Part shown: positions 1 through 6,615 of the stretch, piece by piece
Layout: every line of letters starts with the position of its first letter
Numbering within the stretch: the first letter of the stretch is position 1
Source of the DNA: Eubacteriales bacterium
GTDB taxonomy: Bacteria > Bacillota > Clostridia > JANYKE01
DNA length: 8,662 nt
Direction of reading: 5' to 3'
Assembly: GCA_025361685.1 (NCBI GenBank)
Contig: JANYKE010000110.1
Location: 1 to 8,662 of the forward strand
Translations under genes and position numbers: made by a program
Notes under the pieces: generated by a model
Seen by the model: only the letters and a program-made list of their open reading frames with translations
Told to the model about the DNA's origin: nothing
The model's database searches: none

Positions 1-2111
1 ATTCCTGCAACGTTATAACCAAATGCCCAAAATAAATTTTGCTTGATATTTCGAATTGTGCTTTTGCTCAGATGAATTGCAGTCGGCACATCCAGCAAAT
101 CGCTTCGCATCAAAACTATATCCGCCGATTCCATTGCAACATCGGTTCCTGAACCAATTGCAATTCCAATGTCTGCTTGAACAAGTGCGGGCGCATCATT
201 GATTCCATCTCCGACCATTGCAACTTTTTTACCTTCAGCCTGAAGCTTTTTAACTTCATTGGATTTATCCTGCGGAAGAACCTCTGCCAAAACTTTATCG
301 ATTCCGACTTGTTTTGCGATTGCTTCTGCTGTTCTGCGATTGTCTCCGGTTATCATTGCAACTTCAATGCCGAGTGCTTGTAATTTTTTAATAGCCTCTG
401 CACTTGTTTCCTTAACGATATCTGCAACAGCAATGATGCCCGACATTTTATTATTCATCGCAATGTACATCGGCGTTTTTCCCTCACCGGCCAGTTCATC
501 AGATTTGCTCTCTAGTGATTCAAGTGAAATATTTCTTTCGTCCATTAATTTTCTGTTACCGATTAATGTATGAGTTCCGTCAATATCTACCTCAATACCG
601 TATCCCGGAATTGCAATAAAATTATCAACCTTGATAAATTCCAAATTATCTTTTTCAGCACGTCTGACAATTGCCTCACCCAACGGATGCTCTGATCCTT
701 TTTCTGCAGACGCCGCAATTTGCAACAAATGATTTTCGGAAACATCGGAAGTGGAAATTATATCTGTTACTTCAGGAGTTCCTTGTGTTATGGTTCCCGT
801 CTTGTCGAGAATAATTGTATTAATTTTGTGCGTTGTTTCAAGTGCCTCGCCACCCTTGATTAATATTCCGTATTCGGCGCCCTTACCTGTTCCGACCATA
901 ATCGCAGTCGGAGTCGCGAGCCCTAACGCACACGGACAGGCAATAACAAGAATTGCAATAAATATCGTTAGTGAAAATTCCAATGAGTGGCCCGTGAAAA
1001 ACCAAGCCGCAAATGCCGCGACTGCAATCAGGCAGACTATCGGAACAAAGTAGCCCGATACAATGTCCGCCAGCTGAGCTATAGGTGCTTTTGAACCTTG
1101 CGCATCCTCTACCAATTTAATTATCTGCGCAAGAGCGGTATCACTCCCTATCTTCGTCGCCCTAAACCGAATCACACCATTTTTATTTATGCTGGCGGCG
1201 TACACCTTATCCCCTGACCTCTTATCAATCGGCATACTCTCACCTGTCAGCATCGACTCATCAATCGCAGTATCTCCATCTATAACCTCGCCATCCACAG
1301 GAATCTTTTCACCCGGCTTAACCAAAATCACGTCGCCGATTTCGACATCCTCGATAGCCATCTCAATTTCTTTACCATCGCGAATAACGATCGCCGTCTT
1401 TGGCGCAAGCCCCATCAACTTCTTAATCGCGTCGGATGTCTTACCCTTTGACACTGCTTCCAAAGATTTGCCAAGCAGAATCAGTGTGATAATTACACCC
1501 GCAGTCTCAAAATATAGACCCTTAACCGCGGCGATATTTCCTATCATGATTTGATAAGTCGAGTATAAGCTGTAGCTTATCGCCGCACTCGTGCCAATCG
1601 CAATCAGCGAATCCATGTTGGGGCTGCGCTGAATCAAAGCCTTAAATCCAATCGAATAAAATTTATTGCCGGCGATGACAATCGGAATAGTCAAAATAAT
1701 TAGTACGAGCGCATAGTTCAGCGGATATTCCATAGGATTAAGAAATTCGGGAATAGGAAAATTCAACCATGAAATCATTGCGCCCATTGCAAGATATAAA
1801 AGCGGAACGGCAAACGATGCCGAAACAATAAATTTTGTCCACAGCGTTTTGATTTCTTTTTCTTTGCGCAGCTTATCCTCGTCAACTGTACTTTTCTTTT
1901 CGATGTTGCGAACTTCATATCCTATTTTTTCAATCGCCGCTTTTATATTTGTCATATCTGTCTTTTGATTATCATATTCGACAGCCAGTTTTTCCGTAGC
2001 TAAATTAACCGATGCCTTGGCTACGCCATCAATTTTGCCAACAACTTTTTCGATTCTCTGTGAACATGCCGCGCATGTCATGCCGCCAATGTCTACAATT
2101 TGTTTGTTCAT
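1..2111 (-). CDS. copA: Copper-exporting P1B-type ATPase CopA (C-terminus cut by window edge)
   Basis: Integral membrane ATPase that pumps Cu(+) out of the cytosol at the cost of ATP. The frame is open for 703 codons from ATG 2111 and runs off the window edge. Seen in order: one N-terminal HMA domain with GMTCAAC (C13, C16); membrane helices near 93-114, 131-150, 164-188 and 199-217; actuator TGES (289-292); helices near 349-372 and 378-400, the latter with the transport motif CPC (392-394); phosphorylation motif DKTGT (D436); nucleotide-domain HP motif SEHP (H475); hinge GDGIND (634-639); and the start of helix 7 with the Cu(+)-site pair Y699-N700. CPC together with YN points to Cu(+)/Ag(+) rather than Zn/Cd. 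By family comparison only some 40-60 residues (rest of helix 7, helix 8) should be missing. The start is supported by AGGGAGGA at 2117-2124. The HMA/DsbD_2/cupredoxin gene lies 109 bp upstream on the same strand. Identity is near certain; exact metal preference is inferred from motifs. Confidence 0.96.
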   Translation of the reverse strand, partial: MNKQIVDIGGMTCAACSQRIEKVVGKIDGVAKASVNLATEKLAVEYDNQKTDMTNIKAAIEKIGYEVRNIEKKSTVDEDKLRKEKEIKTLWTKFIVSASFAVPLLYLAMGAMISWLNFPIPEFLNPMEYPLNYALVLIILTIPIVIAGNKFYSIGFKALIQRSPNMDSLIAIGTSAAISYSLYSTYQIMIGNIAAVKGLYFETAGVIITLILLGKSLEAVSKGKTSDAIKKLMGLAPKTAIVIRDGKEIEMAIEDVEIGDVILVKPGEKIPVDGEVIDGDTAIDESMLTGESMPIDKRSGDKVYAASINKNGVIRFRATKIGSDTALAQIIKLVEDAQGSKAPIAQLADIVSGYFVPIVCLIAVAAFAAWFFTGHSLEFSLTIFIAILVIACPCALGLATPTAIMVGTGKGAEYGILIKGGEALETTHKINTIILDKTGTITQGTPEVTDIISTSDVSENHLLQIAASAEKGSEHPLGEAIVRRAEKDNLEFIKVDNFIAIPGYGIEVDIDGTHTLIGNRKLMDERNISLESLESKSDELAGEGKTPMYIAMNNKMSGIIAVADIVKETSAEAIKKLQALGIEVAMITGDNRRTAEAIAKQVGIDKVLAEVLPQDKSNEVKKLQAEGKKVAMVGDGINDAPALVQADIGIAIGSGTDVAMESADIVLMRSDLLDVPTAIHLSKSTIRNIKQNLFWAFGYNVAG

Positions 2112-2132
2112 CGAAATCCTCCCTACAATCTA

Positions 2133-2162
2133 TTTATAATTTTAACATATTTTATATTGTAA
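2133..2162 (-). promoter_or_regulatory. Weak candidate promoter for copA
   Basis: On the minus strand TTACAA (2162-2157) and TATAAA (2138-2133) are separated by 18 bases inside a very AT-rich stretch. Transcription would start close to the copA ribosome binding site, leaving a short leader. The -35 is poor and many other AT-rich pairings are possible, so copA may simply be read through from the upstream gene. Confidence 0.25.
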
Positions 2163-2198
2163 TGCTATGTGTAATGGGATGGTTCTTTGACACATTTT

Positions 2199-2220
2199 CG
2201 ACAATTTGCAATGATTGTCG
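2199..2220. repeat. Perfect inverted repeat immediately after the fusion-gene stop codon
   Basis: CGACAAT (2199-2205) and ATTGTCG (2214-2220) form a perfect 7-bp inverted repeat around an 8-base centre, directly abutting the TGA stop (2223-2221) of the minus-strand fusion gene and upstream of copA. No T-run follows on either strand, so it is not a good intrinsic terminator. It could be an mRNA hairpin limiting decay or read-through, or a protein-binding site. I do not recognise it as a CopY or CsoR box. Confidence 0.55.
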
Positions 2221-3783
2221 TCAATTCAACTTATCAACAACCGTAATCTTGCTCCTGATCATTCCCATCCAACAGCTGTAAGGAATCGTTCCGCTGTCGG
2301 TCGGCGTGAATTCAATTATATTGTCTCCCTCAACAAGCCTCTTCTGTAAATTAAATTTCGGAATAACAAGCTGATTGTTACAGCCGGAGATGTCACCGGA
2401 CGCAGCCTGCATATTCCACTTGACCGGAATTCCTTTTTGGACAGTGATCTGCTCATAGCCTGCCGATAGGTTGGTCGTAATAGTCTGAATCCCATCTGCA
2501 ACCTTTGCAACGTTTGCGCTCTGGCTTCTTGCAGTGCTGCCACCGCTGCTGCTACTGCTGCTGTTACTGTTGTTACTGTTGCTGCTACTCGAACTGTTGC
2601 TGCTACTGTTGCTACTACTGTTGCTACTACTGTTGTTGCTGCTTGCGCTTGTTGAACTGTTATTGCCGGAGCTTATTTCTATTGAAGGAAGCACAACTCC
2701 GGACAATGCTGCCCCGCTGTTGAACATAAATATTCCCATCACAACAACAAGAACTGCGCTAACTGTCATCATTTTTTTCGAAAACTTTTTAGTCAATATT
2801 GAACTAACCGCACCCAGCCCAAACATCAGTGGCACTGTTCCCAAACTAAACAGAAACATCGAAATCGCACCCTTAACCGGACTGCCTGTTGACAGCGCAT
2901 ACAGCTGCATCGCCTGAAGCGGACCGCACGGCAATAACCCGTTAAGCAGTCCGACATAAAGCGGACTCTTGCTCTGCTTCTGCTCATTAATCTTTCGAGC
3001 AAAAATTCTTGGCATCCGCGGCGAAAATTTGCGCAGCCAAGGAAATATATTCAGCATGTTGAGTCCCATGATGACCATAAACACACCTGCGGCAATTAAC
3101 ACAACACCTCTGGCCGTTCCGGAAAAGCTAACGACAGATCCGATTGCTCCGACTATTCCGCCGACTATTGTATAAGAAACCACACGTCCCAAATTATATA
3201 ACAGGCTCGGCCTAAGTGCTGCCAACTTGTTCGTGCCAACTTGTTCATTGGTGGTTTTCGGTATGCACTGCGACAGGTTGATGCCGCCGCACATTGCAAC
3301 GCAATGAATCGAAGTGAGCAGGCCAATGACAAAAAGCATTCCGTATCCGGTGCCCGCTTCCGCTTGCGGAAACGCATTAAAAATATTGAAGCCGCCAAAA
3401 TTATTTATTATCATGTACACAGCAAATATAATAATTGCGGCTCCCAAAATTTTTGTGATCCCGGGGCGCTCACTATTTGTTGATTTTCTTTGCGATTTGC
3501 TTTTTGATTTACTTTGCAATATATTTTTTGAAGCTGCTCCGACAATATTCTTTTGATTATCTGTTTGCAATACCTTGTAGTCAAGCCCCTCAATGATATC
3601 GATAATTTCTTTAAGACTTATTACATTTCCTTCAAATTTGACAGAAGCAATTCCGGAATTGTAGCTCACCTTAACGGCTTTGATTCCCTTTGTGCTCAGA
3701 AGCTTTTTAGCAATTCTGTTTTCACATCCGACACAAGTCATGCCGGCAACTTTTAGCGTTTTCATAACAATGATTGGTGCCAT
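2221..3783 (-). CDS. HMA - DsbD_2/SafE-like membrane - cupredoxin-like fusion protein, probable copper handling
   Basis: A 520-residue membrane protein. Domains seen: HMA domain (about 7-75) with GMTCVGC (C17, C20); a basic, Ser/Lys-rich cytosolic linker (about 90-108); a first helix (110-129); a DsbD_2/TauE-SafE-like core of about six helices (147-360) with HCVAMCGG (H160, C161, C165) and NGLLPCGP (C286); a low-complexity linker of 33 consecutive Ser/Asn residues (381-413); and a cupredoxin-like beta domain (about 425-518) with C468 and an SCWMGM segment (C504, M506, M508) as possible metal ligands. Seven helices would put HMA inside and the cupredoxin outside. The start is ATG 3783 with AAGGAGGA at 3789-3796; the inner ATG at 3765 has no such site. 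It precedes copA on the same strand. The family is often named sulfite exporter or UreH-like; copper or metal relay is inferred from its domains and from copA next door. Substrate and direction are unknown. Confidence 0.88.
   Translation of the reverse strand: MAPIIVMKTLKVAGMTCVGCENRIAKKLLSTKGIKAVKVSYNSGIASVKFEGNVISLKEIIDIIEGLDYKVLQTDNQKNIVGAASKNILQSKSKSKSQRKSTNSERPGITKILGAAIIIFAVYMIINNFGGFNIFNAFPQAEAGTGYGMLFVIGLLTSIHCVAMCGGINLSQCIPKTTNEQVGTNKLAALRPSLLYNLGRVVSYTIVGGIVGAIGSVVSFSGTARGVVLIAAGVFMVIMGLNMLNIFPWLRKFSPRMPRIFARKINEQKQSKSPLYVGLLNGLLPCGPLQAMQLYALSTGSPVKGAISMFLFSLGTVPLMFGLGAVSSILTKKFSKKMMTVSAVLVVVMGIFMFNSGAALSGVVLPSIEISSGNNSSTSASSNNSSSNSSSNSSSNSSSSSNSNNSNSSSSSSGGSTARSQSANVAKVADGIQTITTNLSAGYEQITVQKGIPVKWNMQAASGDISGCNNQLVIPKFNLQKRLVEGDNIIEFTPTDSGTIPYSCWMGMIRSKITVVDKLN
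2545..2643 (-). repeat. Trinucleotide-rich tract encoding a pure Ser/Asn linker
   Basis: This 99-bp stretch encodes residues 381-413 of the fusion protein, all Ser (24) or Asn (9), mostly by AGC/AGT and AAC codons. Within it a 12-bp unit (CTACTGTTGCTA on the plus strand) occurs twice perfectly in tandem at 2603-2614 and 2615-2626, with a third 10/12 copy at 2627-2638. Such tracts expand and contract by slippage in steps that keep the frame. The linker is probably flexible and extracytoplasmic, tethering the cupredoxin domain. Confidence 0.85.
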
Positions 3784-3804
3784 AACAATCCTCCTTATTT
3801 ATAC

Positions 3805-3834
3805 TTTATATGTATGATATCGCTAAAATGTGAA
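3805..3834 (-). promoter_or_regulatory. Candidate promoter for the fusion gene and copA
   Basis: On the minus strand TTCACA (3834-3829) and TATAAA (3810-3805) are 18 bases apart, each one mismatch from consensus. Predicted transcription starts just before the AAGGAGGA site, giving a very short leader. It lies back to back with the Rrf2-gene promoter. I see no convincing CopY or CsoR operator around it. Confidence 0.4.
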
Positions 3835-3873
3835 GATTTGATGTAGAAATAATGTAAAAATTATGGAAATGAC

Positions 3874-3902
3874 TTGATTTCATACAATTCATATAGTATA
3901 AT
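3874..3902 (+). promoter_or_regulatory. Promoter of the Rrf2-family regulator gene
   Basis: TTGATT (3874-3879) and a perfect TATAAT (3897-3902) are separated by 17 bases, a good sigma-A-type promoter. The predicted start is about 20 bases before the gene's start codon. The spacer is filled by the operator-like element at 3880-3899. Confidence 0.7.
3880..3899 (+). promoter_or_regulatory. Operator-like element in the Rrf2 gene promoter spacer
   Basis: TCATACAATTCATATAGTAT lies between the -35 and -10. It matches the element at the cysK promoter (TCATACTAATCATATA, 4430-4445) at 14 of its first 16 bases, including two TCATA copies 9 bases apart in both. A regulator bound here would block RNA polymerase, suggesting autorepression by the Rrf2 protein. 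That function is inferred. Confidence 0.5.
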
Positions 3903-3928
3903 CAGACAATGAAAAGGAGTGAATGCAA

Positions 3929-4366
3929 ATGAGAGTTTCTTCAAAGGGAAGATATGCACTTAGAATGATGATTGATATAGCCGAGAACCACACAAAAACC
4001 TGGATATCAATCAAGGATATTTCAAAACGGCAAGGAATTTCGGTTAAGTACCTTGAGCAGATTGTTACAAATCTGTGTAAGTCAGGAATGTTGAAAAGCA
4101 GCCGCGGACCACAGGGCGGGTATATGCTTGCAAAGGCGCCGGATCAGTATACGGCCGGGCAAATACTGCGCGTTATGGAAGGAAGCCTTGCTCCTGTTGT
4201 GTGTTTGGAAGATGAAGAGAATCAGTGCGACCGCAAAAGTATTTGTCCAACAATTGATTTTTGGAAAGGCCTGGACAAAGTCATCGGCGACTATGTTGAT
4301 TCTGTAACTTTGCAGGATCTGTGCGATTCAAGCGCGGCTGATGATGGCTGGGGTTTTTCAATATAA
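3929..4366 (+). CDS. Rrf2-family transcriptional regulator (IscR/CymR-like, three-cysteine type)
   Basis: Small DNA-binding regulator of 145 residues with an Rrf2 winged-helix fold. Counting from ATG 3929: N-terminal MRVSSKGRYALRMM, typical of the family; helix-turn-helix about 26-52 (ISIKDISKRQGISVKYLEQI); wing SRGPQGGY; then three cysteines, C92, C100 and C106, in VVCLEDEENQC and KSICP, where IscR-type proteins hold a [2Fe-2S] cluster. B. subtilis CymR lacks this triad, so a cluster-sensing role is plausible. ATG 3929 is preferred because AAGGAG at 3914-3919 is 9 bases away; ATG 3923, giving 147 residues, would be only 3 bases away. It is followed by cysK and mnmA. CymR works with CysK in Bacillus, so either Fe-S state or cysteine supply (via CysK) could be the signal. 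Family is certain; the ligand and iscR versus cymR identity are open. Confidence 0.93.
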   Translation: MRVSSKGRYALRMMIDIAENHTKTWISIKDISKRQGISVKYLEQIVTNLCKSGMLKSSRGPQGGYMLAKAPDQYTAGQILRVMEGSLAPVVCLEDEENQCDRKSICPTIDFWKGLDKVIGDYVDSVTLQDLCDSSAADDGWGFSI

Positions 4367-4401
4367 TGGTTGAATATAAAATAATTTTTTTCAAAACCCT
4401 A

Positions 4402-4430
4402 TTGACAATGTAAAAGCTTCCATATATAAT
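4402..4430 (+). promoter_or_regulatory. Perfect-consensus promoter of cysK-mnmA
   Basis: TTGACA (4402-4407), 17 bases, then TATAAT (4425-4430): an exact sigma-A consensus with optimal spacing, so a strong promoter that needs a repressor to be controlled. The start site should fall near 4437, inside the palindrome at 4437-4450. cysK thus has its own promoter rather than depending on the Rrf2 gene. Confidence 0.88.
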
Positions 4431-4466
4431 CATACTAATCATATATGATTTAAGGTGTATATGATT
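4428..4466 (+). promoter_or_regulatory. Nested palindromic operator at the cysK start site
   Basis: AATCATATATGATT (4437-4450) is a perfect 14-bp palindrome. The half-site AATCATA also occurs at 4428-4434, overlapping the -10, and its reverse complement TATGATT recurs at 4460-4466. This gives two forward and two inverted half-sites around the transcription start. That layout suggests a repressor site for a dimer, possibly bound cooperatively. The Rrf2 protein encoded just upstream is the obvious candidate, by inference. Confidence 0.6.
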
Positions 4467-4495
4467 AAAATTCTACTTGAAAGGTCGTGTTGTAA

Positions 4496-5428
4496 ATGTC
4501 ACAAGTCAAAAAAAGTTTTACTGATTTAATTGGAAACACTCCAATGCTGGAACTTCAGAATATTGAAAAGTATTATAAGTTGTCGGCTAAGGTTGTCGCG
4601 AAGCTCGAATCGTTTAATGTTGCGGGCAGCGTTAAGGACAGAATTGCAAAATCAATGATTGATGATGCGGAAAAAAAGGGACGGCTAAATAAAGATTCCA
4701 TTATCATAGAGCCGACGAGCGGCAACACAGGAATTGGGCTTGCTGCGGTTGCGGCGGCGAAAGGGTATCGGATTATATTGACGATGCCGGAGACGATGAG
4801 TGTTGAGCGCAGAAATCTGCTAAAGGCATATGGTGCTGAACTTGTGCTGACCGACGGCGCGCTTGGAATGAAAGGTGCAATTGCTAAAGCCACAGAACTT
4901 GCTGCCGAGACTCCAAATAGTTTTGTTCCGGGTCAGTTTGTGAATCCGGCCAACCCTGCAATTCATAGGTCAACGACCGGCCCCGAAATATGGGAGCAGA
5001 CCAACGGTGAGGTTGATATTTTTGTTGCAGGTGTAGGAACCGGCGGGACGATTACAGGTGCTGGTGAGTTTCTGAAATCAAAGAATCCTAAAATACAAGT
5101 CATAGCTGTTGAGCCTGCGGCATCTCCTGTCTTATCCGAGGGCAAAGCGGGGCCTCACAAAATTCAAGGTATCGGCGCAGGATTTGTCCCGGATATTTTG
5201 AACACTTCCATTTACGACGAGATTATTCGCGTTGAAAATGAAGACGCATTCAGATTGGGCAGAGAAATAGCTCAGAGGGAAGGCGTGCTCGTCGGGATTT
5301 CATCCGGAGCCGCGACATGGGCAGCAATAGAGATTGCTAAGCGGCCTGAGAACAAGAATAAAACAATAGTTGTGATACTTCCTGACACCGGGGAAAGATA
5401 TTTATCCACACCAATGTTTGCAGAATAA
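4496..5428 (+). CDS. cysK: Cysteine synthase (O-acetylserine sulfhydrylase)
   Basis: PLP enzyme making cysteine from O-acetylserine and sulfide in the cytosol. At 310 residues it has the standard length. Visible motifs: N-terminal LIGNTPML (11-18); SVKDR (45-49), where K47 forms the Schiff base with PLP; substrate loop PTSGNTG (73-79); phosphate-binding GTGGT (181-185); [10 protein letters not shown] (223-232), typical of CysK; and GISSGAA (267-273) near the PLP ring nitrogen. [14 protein letters not shown] fits CysK rather than cystathionine beta-synthase or threonine synthase; CysM cannot be fully excluded but is less likely. ATG 4496 has only a modest ribosome binding site (GAAAGG, 4479-4484, spacing 11). 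mnmA starts 8 bases after the stop. It has its own consensus promoter with a palindromic operator. Besides catalysis, CysK can act as partner of a CymR-type regulator in Bacillus, and an Rrf2 gene is its immediate neighbour. Confidence 0.95.
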   Translation: MSQVKKSFTDLIGNTPMLELQNIEKYYKLSAKVVAKLESFNVAGSVKDRIAKSMIDDAEKKGRLNKDSIIIEPTSGNTGIGLAAVAAAKGYRIILTMPETMSVERRNLLKAYGAELVLTDGALGMKGAIAKATELAAETPNSFVPGQFVNPANPAIHRSTTGPEIWEQTNGEVDIFVAGVGTGGTITGAGEFLKSKNPKIQVIAVEPAASPVLSEGKAGPHKIQGIGAGFVPDILNTSIYDEIIRVENEDAFRLGREIAQREGVLVGISSGAATWAAIEIAKRPENKNKTIVVILPDTGERYLSTPMFAE

Positions 5429-5436
5429 GGAGTCAT

Positions 5437-6513
5437 ATGGGAAATCGTGCAATGATTGCCATGAGCGGCGGCGTTGACAGTTCGGTCGCCGCATTTTTAA
5501 TAAAGGAACAAGGTTTTGATGCAACGGGCATTACTCTGAAATTATTTGATAATGAAGATATTGGTATGTCCCGTGAAAAAACCTGCTGTTCACTTGAAGA
5601 TATTGAAGACGCAAGAAGTGTCGCATCGCGTCTTGGTATGCCATATTATGTATTAAATTTCATGGATCAATTTAGACATGAAGTTATTCAGAGGTTTATC
5701 GATTCATACATGAGCGGGCAAACCCCGAACCCTTGCATTGATTGCAACAGATTTATTAAATTTGACCAACTCCTATCACGTGCAGTTCAACTTGAATTCG
5801 ACAAAATTGTAACCGGACATTATGCCGGCATTGAATATGATAAAGCATCCGGCCGCTATTTATTAAAGAAGGCAGTGGATAAAACAAAGGATCAAAGCTA
5901 TGTCTTATATTCACTCACACAGCAACAGCTTTCGATGACACTTTTCCCTCTTGGCTCTCTTAAAAAAAGTGAAGTGCGCAATATTGCCAAGGCAAATGGT
6001 TTTGTAAATGCACATAAGCATGACAGTCAGGATATTTGTTTTGTGCGTGACAAAGATTATGCAAGCTTTATTAAACAGTACACCGGTACATCTTTTGAAC
6101 CGGGAGACTTTGTTGACAAGGACGATAACATTCTCGGAACGCATTATGGCATAATTCGTTATACCATCGGTCAACGCAAGGGCCTGGGAATAACATCAGC
6201 AGATCCTTTATATGTTTGCAAAATATTGCCGCATGAAAATAAAATTGTGCTTGGCGCTGAGCAGGATCTGTACTCAAAATCTTTTCGGGCAAATCAGATT
6301 AACCTAATCTCTTGTGACAGAATTGATTCCCCGATAAAGGTTAAGGCCAAGATAAGATACGGCCAACAAGAACAGCCTGCAAAAGTTGAACAACTAGACG
6401 ACGATACTCTGAGTATCGAATTCGATACACCGCAACGAGCAATAACCAACGGTCAGTCAGTCGTTTTATACGACGGCCCTTACGTTATAGGCGGAGGTAT
6501 TATATCATCTTAG
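5437..6513 (+). CDS. mnmA: tRNA-specific 2-thiouridylase MnmA (three-cysteine variant)
   Basis: Cytosolic enzyme that adenylates U34 of Lys, Glu and Gln tRNAs and replaces O2 with sulfur. At 358 residues it has the usual length. Visible motifs: PP-loop SGGVDSS (10-16); TCCSLEDIEDAR (49-60); NPCIDCN (98-104), with C103 matching E. coli C102; TGHYA (126-130); KDQSYVLY (151-158); SQDICFV (197-203), with C201 matching E. coli C199; then the C-terminal beta domains (YTIGQRKGLG onward). C100 stands where E. coli has D99, so the active site carries three cysteines. The start is ATG 5437: SD TAAGGAG (5426-5432) overlaps the cysK stop codon, implying co-transcription and probable translational coupling. 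A cysteine desulfurase normally supplies its sulfur; none is seen here, so that gene must lie elsewhere. Pairing with cysK links cysteine supply to tRNA thiolation. Confidence 0.95.
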   Translation: MGNRAMIAMSGGVDSSVAAFLIKEQGFDATGITLKLFDNEDIGMSREKTCCSLEDIEDARSVASRLGMPYYVLNFMDQFRHEVIQRFIDSYMSGQTPNPCIDCNRFIKFDQLLSRAVQLEFDKIVTGHYAGIEYDKASGRYLLKKAVDKTKDQSYVLYSLTQQQLSMTLFPLGSLKKSEVRNIAKANGFVNAHKHDSQDICFVRDKDYASFIKQYTGTSFEPGDFVDKDDNILGTHYGIIRYTIGQRKGLGITSADPLYVCKILPHENKIVLGAEQDLYSKSFRANQINLISCDRIDSPIKVKAKIRYGQQEQPAKVEQLDDDTLSIEFDTPQRAITNGQSVVLYDGPYVIGGGIISS

Positions 6514-6542
6514 CCAATAGCATCATAACATCTTAGCCGATA
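6506..6542 (+). repeat. Short direct repeat spanning the mnmA stop codon
   Basis: CATCTTAGCCAATA (6506-6519) and CATCTTAGCCGATA (6529-6542) match at 13 of 14 bases, 23 bases apart. The first copy contains the mnmA TAG stop. It looks like a small local duplication. No terminator hairpin is evident after mnmA, so read-through toward metY is possible. Confidence 0.6.
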
Positions 6543-6546
6543 AACA

Positions 6547-6575
6547 TTGACAAGAATTCTTTATTACTATACAAT
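6547..6575 (+). promoter_or_regulatory. Promoter of the metY leader
   Basis: A perfect TTGACA (6547-6552), 17 bases, then TACAAT (6570-6575). Transcription should begin near 6582, leaving a leader of about 185 bases before metY. The downstream element sits exactly as at cysK: CTAATCATATA begins 5 bases after the last base of the -10 in both. Confidence 0.8.
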
Positions 6576-6579
6576 TCGT

Positions 6580-6600
6580 CTAATCATATAATTTATATAT
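6580..6600 (+). promoter_or_regulatory. Operator-like element at the metY leader start site
   Basis: CTAATCATATA (6580-6590) is identical to 4435-4445 at cysK and lies at the same distance from the -10. The right half is degenerate here (ATTTATATAT instead of TGATT), so the palindrome is imperfect. Shared regulation with cysK, presumably by the Rrf2 protein, is inferred. Confidence 0.5.
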
Positions 6601-6615
6601 GCTTAGTATTTTAGA

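Noticed and set aside
177..1554. Several plus-strand frames inside copA (177-383, 259-573, 751-1053, 1189-1554)
   Set aside because: All lie opposite a continuous copA frame with every expected motif in register, and none encodes a recognisable protein.
2199..2220. Intrinsic terminator for the minus-strand fusion gene
   Set aside because: The inverted repeat is real, but no T-run follows it on either strand, so it is recorded as a repeat only.
2534..2917. Plus-strand frame with a long run of leucines
   Set aside because: It is the antisense reading of the Ser/Asn codon tract of the fusion gene. It has no ribosome binding site, and its Leu run is a by-product of the trinucleotide repeat.
3784..3873. 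CopY- or CsoR-type copper operator upstream of the fusion gene
   Set aside because: No TACANNTGTA box or GC-rich CsoR palindrome is present; ATAC/GTAT pairs there are too short and AT-rich to count.
3923..3928. ATG 3923 as start of the Rrf2 gene
   Set aside because: It is only 3 bases from AAGGAG. ATG 3929 has a 9-base spacing and gives the normal family N-terminus.
4573..4893. Minus-strand 106-codon frame within cysK
   Set aside because: It is antisense to a fully conserved cysK and lacks a ribosome binding site.
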